Assembly: GCA_030916975.1 (NCBI GenBank) | Contig: JAUPVO010000016.1 | Location: 1 to 11,363 of the forward strand | Source: Patescibacteria group bacterium | GTDB lineage: Bacteria > Patescibacteriota > Minisyncoccia > Phycocordibacterales > UBA5272 | Direction of reading: 5' to 3' | Length of the DNA: 11,363 nt | In this document: positions 6,425 through 11,363 of the stretch, one piece after another | How the letters are laid out: each line of letters starts with the position of its first letter | How positions within the stretch are numbered: the first letter of the stretch is position 1 | Program-made: the position numbers and the translations under genes | The notes under the pieces: model-generated | The model's database searches: none | What the model saw: only the letters and a program-made list of their open reading frames with translations | Told to the model about the DNA's origin: nothing

Positions 6425-6433
6425 TGTTATAAT
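6425..6433 (+). promoter_or_regulatory. Extended -10 promoter of the flavoprotein gene
   Basis: TGT-TATAAT lies 24 bases before ATG 6458, giving a predicted leader of roughly 17 nt. No clear -35 or Shine-Dalgarno sequence is visible. It is divergent from the helicase promoter. Confidence 0.68.
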
Positions 6434-6457
6434 ATATTTATCAATTAGTCAAGTCAG

Positions 6458-7801
6458 ATGCCATCTAATCATTTTGATATAGTAATAATAGGTGGGGGAG
6501 CGAGTGGTATGTTTGCTGCTAGTGTTTTGTCGTCTCTTGATAAAATAGAGGATTCTGATCTGCGAAATAAAAAAATATTAATAATAGAAAAAAATGAAGA
6601 ACTTGGTAAAAAATTAAAGATAACAGGAGGGGGGCGATGTAATATTTTTAATAGTGAGCCAGATATAAGAAGATTATTATCTCATTATGGTAAGGCGGAG
6701 CAACAGTTGTATTCTCCTTTTGCTGCATTTGATAATAAAAAGACTAAAAAGTATTTTGAGTCTATTAATGTATATACCAAGACAGAGGATAGGCACAGAG
6801 ATTTTCCTGTTACAGAAAAGGCAGTAGACGTATACGAGGCGCTTTATAAGAATATTCTGACCAACAAGAACGTAAGTATCTGTCTTGACACTTCCATAAT
6901 AAAGTTCAATTTAATAGAACTAGAAAACATTAATACAAAAAGTCAAGTAAAAAGTATAGAAGTTCTCTGTGGTGGCAATAAAAAACTAGAAATAATATCT
7001 GCTGACAAGTTCATACTCTCAACCGGTGGAACAAGTCATAAACAAACAGGTTCTACTGGAGACGGTTTCCGTTTACTTAAAGATCTGAATATAAAGATTG
7101 AGGAACCTAGCCCTTCGATGGTACCTTTAATATCTAATAATGAATGGGTGCGTAGCCTTTCTGGCAAAGTTCTAAAGAATCTTAAAGTTACAATCTGGGT
7201 TGATAATATAAAAAAGAAAGTTTTAAACAATAAAACTGAAAATAAAGATCTAGACATTAATATATTGTGTACTCATTTTGGATTATCTGGTCCATCTATA
7301 ATTAATAATTCTAAATATGTTAAAGAGTATTTAAAAGAAGGAGATGTATTCTTTTCTATAGACCTTTTCAAAGACTTAAATGAAAAGGAGCTAGATCAGA
7401 AGATTCTAAATGTTTTTGATAATAACAAAAATAAAAAGTTAAAAAATATTTTGAATGAAATATATCATGATAATATATTAGAAAAAGTATTTTGTTATGA
7501 TAATAACTTAAAAGATATTAATCTTGACTCAGAAGTTAATACAGTAAGCAAAGAAGAAAGAAAAAGGATAGTACAAACTCTTAAAAATCTGAAGACAAGA
7601 ATAGAGGGGTTGGATTCTGAAAATAATTCTATTGTTGCTGACGGGGGTGTTAATTTGACGGAAGTTAACTTTAAGAACTTCTCTCTAAACAAAATACCTA
7701 ATCTTCATGTTACTGGTGACATGCTTAACGTCTCAAGACCAAGTGGAGGATATAGCTTACAGTTATGTTGGACTTCCGGATACCTAGCCGCCACAAAGTA
7801 G
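6458..7801 (+). CDS. HI0933/BaiN-like FAD-dependent oxidoreductase
   Basis: The 447-residue soluble flavoprotein has an N-terminal Rossmann fold: FDIVIIGGGASGMFAA (6-21) with the GxGxxG dinucleotide motif, and E44 ending the second strand to bind the ribose. The family's hallmark GKKLKITGGGRCN (50-62) follows. Further family motifs are ILSTGG (187-191) with TGSTGDGF (197-204), EPSPSMVPL (216-224), THFGLSGPS (272-280) and a C-terminal FAD block GDMLNVSRPSGGYSLQ (420-435) with WTSGYLAA (438-445). Relatives (HI0933, YhiN, BaiN) are NAD(P)/FAD oxidoreductases; BaiN has been linked to bile-acid dehydroxylation, but the general substrate is unknown. The protein is somewhat longer than the usual roughly 400 residues because of a Lys/Asn-rich insert (about 305-385). 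It stands alone in its transcription unit. The stop is TAG, with no forward terminator after it. Confidence 0.88.
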   Translation: MPSNHFDIVIIGGGASGMFAASVLSSLDKIEDSDLRNKKILIIEKNEELGKKLKITGGGRCNIFNSEPDIRRLLSHYGKAEQQLYSPFAAFDNKKTKKYFESINVYTKTEDRHRDFPVTEKAVDVYEALYKNILTNKNVSICLDTSIIKFNLIELENINTKSQVKSIEVLCGGNKKLEIISADKFILSTGGTSHKQTGSTGDGFRLLKDLNIKIEEPSPSMVPLISNNEWVRSLSGKVLKNLKVTIWVDNIKKKVLNNKTENKDLDINILCTHFGLSGPSIINNSKYVKEYLKEGDVFFSIDLFKDLNEKELDQKILNVFDNNKNKKLKNILNEIYHDNILEKVFCYDNNLKDINLDSEVNTVSKEERKRIVQTLKNLKTRIEGLDSENNSIVADGGVNLTEVNFKNFSLNKIPNLHVTGDMLNVSRPSGGYSLQLCWTSGYLAATK

Positions 7802-7811
7802 ATATGAGCAA

Positions 7812-7840
7812 TCAAAAAGCCTCCTGAGTTCAGGAGACTT
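7812..7840 (-). terminator. Intrinsic terminator on the - strand (end of candidate small RNA)
   Basis: CTCCTG (7821-7826) and CAGGAG (7831-7836) form a GC-rich 6-bp stem with a 4-nt loop, extended by three pairs beyond one mismatch (AAG 7817-7819 with CTT 7838-7840). Read on the - strand it is followed by CTTTTTGATT, a proper U-tract. On the + strand there is no T-tract, so it does not serve the flavoprotein gene. Confidence 0.8.
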
Positions 7841-7887
7841 AGTAAGTAAGACTAGGGGGACTTCCTGGCTCCCTGATGAAAAATCTT

Positions 7888-7910
7888 TTGACAATACGGG
7901 AAGTTCGTAT
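7888..7910 (+). promoter_or_regulatory. Diverged copy of the TTGACA-palindrome operator element
   Basis: TTGACA (7888-7893) is followed directly by an imperfect palindrome, ATACG-GGAA-GTTCGTAT (7894-7910). The same elements, TTGACA and ATACG...GTTCGTAT, occur on the opposite strand at 8450-8474 in a functional-looking promoter. Here the sequence at the -10 position (CAACAG) is poor, so promoter activity is doubtful. On the - strand the palindrome forms hairpin 1 of the candidate small RNA. Confidence 0.4.
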
Positions 7911-7937
7911 CAACAGAATTTTCAAAATCTTAATAAG

Positions 7938-7966
7938 AGTATAAATGATGGCAGTATCAATGTCAA
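7938..7966 (-). promoter_or_regulatory. Strong sigma-70-type promoter of the candidate small RNA
   Basis: On the - strand TTGACA (7966-7961) is followed by exactly 17 bases and TATACT (7943-7938). That is 11 of 12 consensus bases with optimal spacing. No long gene begins downstream, only the small-RNA candidate. Confidence 0.7.
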
Positions 7967-8040
7967 GCATAAAGCAATTAATGCTCGCTGGTCTAATAGG
8001 AAATAAAGTGAACAAAAAATATCCGAACTTTGACAATTGA
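7945..8040 (+). CDS. Possible 31-residue peptide, unrecognised
   Basis: A short ATG-to-TGA frame (alternative ATGs at 7948 and 7960) encodes a peptide with an amphipathic/hydrophobic N-terminal two thirds (MAVSMSSIKQLMLAGLIG) and a polar basic end (NKVNKKYPNFDN). A stem-loop (8044-8083) follows four bases after the stop. Against it: there is no Shine-Dalgarno sequence, the only near -10 (TATAAA, 7940-7945) overlaps the first ATG, and it would be the window's only gene ending in TGA. The strong small-RNA promoter runs through its start on the other strand. Treat as a hypothesis; the peptide resembles no family I know. Confidence 0.25.
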   Translation: MMAVSMSSIKQLMLAGLIGNKVNKKYPNFDN

Positions 8041-8043
8041 ATA

Positions 8044-8083
8044 GAGGACTACACACAATAATTAACAATTGTGGGTGGTCTTT
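8044..8083 (+). repeat. Long stem-loop, possible weak terminator
   Basis: The arms 8044-8059 and 8068-8083 pair at 15 of 16 positions when read as + strand RNA, including G-U wobbles at 8044/8083, 8046/8081 and 8050/8077, around an 8-nt loop. The wobbles are lost on the - strand, so the + strand is the structured one. The 3' arm ends in TCTTT and is followed by AGATCTATTT, a weak T-tract. It could end a transcript of the short ORF just upstream. Confidence 0.45.
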
Positions 8084-8215
8084 AGATCTATTTCTCCCAA
8101 TCAGCTGCCTATAATTACATAGTCAGCTTCATAGTATTATATGTGTTGTCGCACAATATATCTTTTACGACATGATATAGTAAGAAAGGTGATAGGGATA
8201 GCTGTGGCAAACATA
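8084..8215. other. Gene-free stretch with small hairpins
   Basis: No convincing reading frame was found on either strand. It contains an inverted repeat, AGCTG-c-CTAT with ATAG-t-CAGCT (8103-8128, 6-nt loop), and a shorter palindromic patch, TTGT-CGC-ACAA (about 8146-8156), flanked by ATAT. A TATAAT on the - strand (about 8140) lies three bases before a 5-codon frame and leads nowhere obvious. Together with 8044-8083 this makes three successive hairpins, but no known RNA family is recognised. Confidence 0.35.
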
Positions 8216-8437
8216 CTAGCTAGATACTTTATTATTCTTTTTATTCTTAGCTTTATTCCATCTAAGCTCTACAAGCTCCCGCATTTGTAAACTAGCGCCG
8301 ATTCGTGACTTGCCAGATTTTTTACCAAGTATAGATCCCGCATTAACAGAAACTATTTCTCCACAATGTGGGCAATTGATTTTATCTTTATTGTCATCTT
8401 CTTTAAGGTTTATATTTGGATCTACTCTACGTCTCAT
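8216..8437 (-). CDS. Small CxxC (zinc-ribbon-like) basic protein, unrecognised
   Basis: This 73-residue protein has a basic start (MRRRVDPN), an acidic patch (KEDDNKDK, 12-19), a CPHCGE metal-binding knuckle (C22, C25), then a Gly/Ser/Lys-rich segment (AGSILGKKSGKSRIGAS) and a helical basic tail (MRELVELRWNKAKNKKNNK). Only one CxxC pair is present, so zinc binding would need a dimer or other ligands (H24 is available). The composition suggests nucleic-acid binding, but this is inference. ATG 8437 is eight bases from a perfect-spaced promoter, so the mRNA should be nearly leaderless. An 18-bp palindrome sits in that promoter, so the gene is probably tightly regulated. It follows the helicase-nuclease gene (stop at 8518) on the same strand. 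The stop is TAG and no terminator is visible after it. Confidence 0.7.
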   Translation of the reverse strand: MRRRVDPNINLKEDDNKDKINCPHCGEIVSVNAGSILGKKSGKSRIGASLQMRELVELRWNKAKNKKNNKVSS

Positions 8438-8445
8438 ATTATTAA

Positions 8446-8474
8446 AGTATATACGAACGTTCGTATAATGTCAA
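8446..8474 (-). promoter_or_regulatory. Sigma-70-type promoter of the CxxC protein gene
   Basis: On the - strand TTGACA (8474-8469) is followed by 17 bases and TATACT (8451-8446), again 11 of 12 consensus bases. The -10 ends eight bases before ATG 8437, predicting a start at or next to the ATG. Confidence 0.78.
8450..8467. promoter_or_regulatory. 18-bp palindromic operator in the CxxC gene promoter
   Basis: TATACGAACGTTCGTATA is a perfect palindrome filling almost the whole spacer between -35 and -10 and reaching two bases into the -10. A dimeric repressor bound here would block polymerase directly. The length and symmetry are like those of TetR-type operators. The GAAC/GTTC half sites recall the Gram-positive LexA box, but that has four bases between them and this has none. 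No regulator gene is visible in the window. Confidence 0.65.
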
Positions 8475-8517
8475 ATAAAATCTCTGAACTTGGTATTGTA
8501 TCTTTTTATTAATTAAA

Positions 8518-11363
8518 CTAAATAATCTTGTTAATAAGATCATCCTCAAAACTAATTATATCTGAAACTGTAGCTTCTTCTTTTAATTTATCTTGATTTT
8601 GATTAAGAAGATACTTGTCCGTACTTGGAAAATCTAAATTAATGATTTTGTGATAAATAATTTCTATCAGTTTCTTAACTCTGGTTAAAAGTTCTTCATC
8701 TACGACTAGCTCTAAAATATTTATATTTTCTTTTTTACTTGCTTCTAAGAATTCGATATAACAAGCAACGACTTCATCATTATTATAAGTTCTAGAATTG
8801 TTAAGAAGTATTTTATAAAAAGCTAATTGATATCTAAAGAAATGTAACTTGATCTTATCATAGCCACTTCCACTATCCCAGTCTTCGAAACTTTTACCAG
8901 TTTTAAAATCTGTAACCTTAAGTTTATTCCCAACTATTTCTAGTTTGTCGATTTTACCAGTTAGAATAGCATCTTGATAATTAACGCCTTCATTCTTAAA
9001 ATCAACTTCAACCTTAGTTACGGTTTTATTGTCTATTTCTCTTTGTTCTAAATCTTTGAGATAAATGGTTAAATTCTTAACTCCAAAATCATAATACTTT
9101 TGATAATCAACATTACTAAGCCCTCCTCTCTTCAATGCATTTTCAAAAAACGATATAACTTTTTCCTTTTCTGGTTTTTGATTATATTTATTATTATGTA
9201 AATAATATAATTGCAGCGCCTCATGCATAGCAGTACCATAAATAGAGCTAGGGCTCATGGCTTGAGGGAAATGCAAAAGGTTTTGTTCTATAAACTTACT
9301 TGGGCCAACTTTAGAAATATTAAGATAATTAATAAGATGGGTAACTGACATTTTATAATTCTCCAAAAGTCTTTTTAATAGAATAATCTCATCTTCTATA
9401 AAAGGCTTTTTCTCCAGAACATATAAATTATCCACAATTTCTTTACTAAGAATATTTTTATCATCGTTCTCTTTTTTACTCTTACCGTCTTCTTGATTAT
9501 TTGTATCATTATCCACATTATCCAAAACAGAAAATTTATCTTTGTTATGCGTTATGTACAATGTATGTTTTGCTCTAGTCATAGCTACATAATACAGTCT
9601 AACCATGTCAGAGATATCGTCAGAAGATGGTAGCAGTGGCAAACTTATAGGAACACCTATTTTGTTTTGCCTTTTTCTTCCATTCCATTCTTGCTCATCG
9701 CTATTAATGATAAAAACATATTCGTATTCTAGCCCCTTGCTTTTATGAGCAGTTTGCAATATGACTGCGTTCTCACTGGTAGCAAAAGGAGAAACGAGAT
9801 TCAAAGTTAGATTGCTATTATTATCATAGACTTGAACAAAATCTTTCATGTCTTTGGCATAAAGAATTTGTCCTATTTTATATTCTCTGAGTGCTCCCAT
9901 AAAAGTTCTAAGAGCAAATAACAACTCCAAATACTCGGGTTTTCTATGGTCAAAGTTATCTTTTCCAAAATAATAATCCCTAAATGGAGAAGTAAAATTA
10001 TACTTTTTAATTTCTGTGATGCTGTCCTCATCGTCAACCTCATCTATTCTTTCCCATTCCTTAGTCCCTATTATTTTATCCAACAGATGAGATAATGGCA
10101 AAGAAGTACTATCTGCCATTAATTCTATCAAAAACTCAGCCACTCTTTTTATATTTTCTTTTTCAGAATCTAACATGACCTGAAGCCAAGATGGTCTATT
10201 AAAAACTTTCTCTCCTAACTCACCTTCAGTAAAACTTCCACTCTTAACCTTTTCTGCTATTTTCCAAATCTCGACTCTATCTATATTCCAAAACTTATAT
10301 GACAATATCTCTGGCAACAAATCTTCACTGCATTCTCTTCTGCTACTATCTACAAAAGTTATTATAGTTAGAATCTCTTTAATAGGTTGCTTATCAAAGA
10401 CATTTTCTCTTTTTTCATAACTATAAGGAATATTGTGCTGATTAAAAACGCTGCTAAGACCTCTTAGATTAGAATGAGATCTAGATATAACAGTAATTTC
10501 ATTAGGAGAAGCACCTTTTTGTATTAGATCTTTTATCTCTGTTGCAATATAATCCATCTCATTAAATATATTATCAAAACTTTTTTCTATTATTTTTCCT
10601 TCCTTTTCTGCTAATAACTTTTGATTGTCAGCTATTATGTTTTTATTAATCTGACTAGGGAATCTAACCTCTAATCTATCATCTATTTTAGTAATTAGAC
10701 TTCTAGCATGATCTAAAATGCCTTGTGTCGATCGATAGTTTTTGTCTAAAGTTATAAAGTTCACATCCTTATACATATTCACAAATCGGGTAATATTATC
10801 AAGCTCAGCTCCTTGGAATTTAAAAATGGCTTGATCATCATCCCCGACCACCAACACATTAGGACGGCCTTCGTTAACTGGATTAAGTGTAAGATTCTGT
10901 ATCAACGCAAATTGAGAGTCTGAAGTATCTTGAAACTCATCAATCATAATATATTGATATTTTTCTTCTAACTCATTTCTTAGATTTGTATTGTTTAATA
11001 ATTCTCTACTCACTTTAAAAATCATATCATCAAAATCATAAAGACCTTTATTGTGCATGCTTTTGTTATAGTCTTTGTAAATTCCAGCCAAACCTAGCCA
11101 TTTTTCAATTTTTTCTTTTTTACTATCTTTTAAAATTAGATTCCCATCTTCTCCTTTTGTAAAATACTCATCCTTCCAAGCGGTCAAGTTAGAGGCTTTA
11201 CCTGTTTCTTCTGACTGCTTAATCTCCAGAGCTAAAGTATTGGAGAGGAATTTAGCTGTTTTATTATCTTTATAATTCTCTAGAAGCGTATTTAACTCTT
11301 GGTATATATTCAGATAAGAGTCACGGAGAGCTTCATATTTTCTTAAGCCTTTAATATTCAGAA
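8518..11363 (-). CDS. UvrD/PcrA-like helicase fused to a PD-(D/E)XK nuclease (5' end off window)
   Basis: The frame is open to the right edge, so the Walker A end is missing; at least 947 residues are visible. An apparent TTG start at 11187 is internal: the 58 upstream codons have no stop. Counting from 11187: motif II IMIDEFQDT (80-88), motif III VVGDDDQAIFKFQGA (113-127), motif IV LDKNYRS (147-153), motif V TAHKSKGLEYEYVFI (479-493) and motif VI RLYYVAMTRAKHTLYI (530-545). These mark a superfamily 1A 3'-5' DNA helicase. After a polar, unstructured linker (about 555-580) comes a RecB-like nuclease: SPSSIYGTAMHEALQ (645-659), D747 (GKIDKLE), D760-x-K762 (TDFKTGK) and R785-YQLAFYK (785-792). 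The architecture resembles AddA/RecB helicase-nucleases of double-strand-break repair. Unlike the nuclease at 3679, it lacks the cysteine of the iron-staple motif. The stop is TAG; no terminator is seen before the next promoter. Confidence 0.9.
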   Translation of the reverse strand, partial: LNIKGLRKYEALRDSYLNIYQELNTLLENYKDNKTAKFLSNTLALEIKQSEETGKASNLTAWKDEYFTKGEDGNLILKDSKKEKIEKWLGLAGIYKDYNKSMHNKGLYDFDDMIFKVSRELLNNTNLRNELEEKYQYIMIDEFQDTSDSQFALIQNLTLNPVNEGRPNVLVVGDDDQAIFKFQGAELDNITRFVNMYKDVNFITLDKNYRSTQGILDHARSLITKIDDRLEVRFPSQINKNIIADNQKLLAEKEGKIIEKSFDNIFNEMDYIATEIKDLIQKGASPNEITVISRSHSNLRGLSSVFNQHNIPYSYEKRENVFDKQPIKEILTIITFVDSSRRECSEDLLPEILSYKFWNIDRVEIWKIAEKVKSGSFTEGELGEKVFNRPSWLQVMLDSEKENIKRVAEFLIELMADSTSLPLSHLLDKIIGTKEWERIDEVDDEDSITEIKKYNFTSPFRDYYFGKDNFDHRKPEYLELLFALRTFMGALREYKIGQILYAKDMKDFVQVYDNNSNLTLNLVSPFATSENAVILQTAHKSKGLEYEYVFIINSDEQEWNGRKRQNKIGVPISLPLLPSSDDISDMVRLYYVAMTRAKHTLYITHNKDKFSVLDNVDNDTNNQEDGKSKKENDDKNILSKEIVDNLYVLEKKPFIEDEIILLKRLLENYKMSVTHLINYLNISKVGPSKFIEQNLLHFPQAMSPSSIYGTAMHEALQLYYLHNNKYNQKPEKEKVISFFENALKRGGLSNVDYQKYYDFGVKNLTIYLKDLEQREIDNKTVTKVEVDFKNEGVNYQDAILTGKIDKLEIVGNKLKVTDFKTGKSFEDWDSGSGYDKIKLHFFRYQLAFYKILLNNSRTYNNDEVVACYIEFLEASKKENINILELVVDEELLTRVKKLIEIIYHKIINLDFPSTDKYLLNQNQDKLKEEATVSDIISFEDDLINKII

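Larger units (their letters stand above)
7812..7931 (-). ncRNA. Candidate small RNA of about 120 nt
   Basis: A near-consensus promoter (7938-7966) predicts a transcript starting near 7931 on the - strand. A clear intrinsic terminator ends it near 7812. No start codon followed by a usable reading frame lies within it, so it looks non-coding. Predicted structure: hairpin 1 with GATACG pairing to CGTATT (about 7893-7913), hairpin 2 with AGGGA pairing to the TCCC run (about 7854-7875), and the terminator hairpin. I could not match it to 6S, SRP, tmRNA or RNase P RNA. The start site is inferred from promoter spacing. It overlaps the upstream part of a possible + strand ORF. Confidence 0.5.

Noticed and set aside
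7890..7912. tRNA T-arm-like GTTCGTATC
   Set aside because: No flanking stem, anticodon arm or acceptor pairing was found on either side.
7839..8036. 65-codon frame on the - strand in the gene-free stretch
   Set aside because: The peptide has no family resemblance, and the small-RNA promoter and terminator lie in or beside it. It reads through hairpin sequences and has no promoter of its own; probably a chance frame.
8030..8062. TTGACA on the + strand as a promoter for the 8044-8083 hairpin
   Set aside because: No acceptable -10 lies at 16-18 bases; the sequence there is ACACAA or similar.
8450..8467. LexA (SOS) box
   Set aside because: The Gram-positive box has four bases between GAAC and GTTC; here there are none. 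The half sites are similar but the spacing is wrong, and no lexA is in the window.
11185..11187. TTG 11187 as the start of the helicase-nuclease
   Set aside because: The frame continues without a stop for 58 codons to the edge, and the helicase motifs expected before motif II, including Walker A, must lie further upstream.
1..11363. UGA recoding (as in Gracilibacteria/SR1)
   Set aside because: None of the ten main genes contains an in-frame TGA, and all end in TAA or TAG. Ten genes show avoidance of TGA as a stop but no reassignment.

Overview
The window looks like chromosome of a low-GC, small-genome bacterium of the Patescibacteria/CPR type, probably in the Parcubacteria branch. This placement is inferred from several things: strong AT bias, very short gene spacing, the family mix (SIMPL-domain protein, DUF378, DedA, a BaiN-like flavoprotein, a PIF1-like helicase with a C-terminal helix-turn-helix, a UvrD-like helicase fused to a nuclease), and the near absence of Shine-Dalgarno sequences. 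All ten main reading frames are intact in the standard code. They end in TAA (6) or TAG (4), never TGA. I see no rRNA, tRNA, CRISPR array, transposase or phage gene.

Layout. Bases 2-145 are the C-terminal end of MscL, closed by a strong hairpin terminator (155-199). An ABC-F ATPase (245-1732) and a small DUF378 membrane protein (1859-2044) follow on the + strand. A perfect 46-bp palindrome (2057-2102) separates them from a convergent SIMPL-domain protein (2103-2843, -). A divergent promoter region leads to a DedA/VTT membrane protein (2923-3630, +) and a RecB/Cas4-like nuclease with four cysteines (3679-4578, +). The nuclease converges, with one base between, on a PIF1-like helicase (4580-6358, -). 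That helicase diverges from a HI0933/BaiN-like flavoprotein (6458-7801, +). About 400 bases without a long gene follow (7802-8215). They hold a candidate small RNA on the - strand with promoter and terminator, a possible 31-residue ORF on the + strand, and several hairpins. Then come a small CxxC protein with an operator-like palindrome inside its promoter (8216-8437, -) and a large UvrD-like helicase-nuclease that runs off the right edge (8518-11363, -).

How the genes work together. The nuclease, the PIF1-like helicase and the helicase-nuclease fusion are a loose DNA repair/recombination neighbourhood in separate transcription units, not one operon. MscL, DUF378, SIMPL and DedA are envelope proteins. 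The strongest cross-gene signal is transcriptional. Extended -10 boxes (TGnTATAAT) recur, and in four genes the -10 ends only 7-8 bases before the start codon, which predicts leaderless mRNAs. This also moves the helicase start to its 14th codon. The most novel-looking part is 7800-8475: a candidate ~120-nt RNA, a palindromic operator overlapping a strong promoter, and a diverged second copy of that TTGACA-plus-palindrome element in the opposite orientation.
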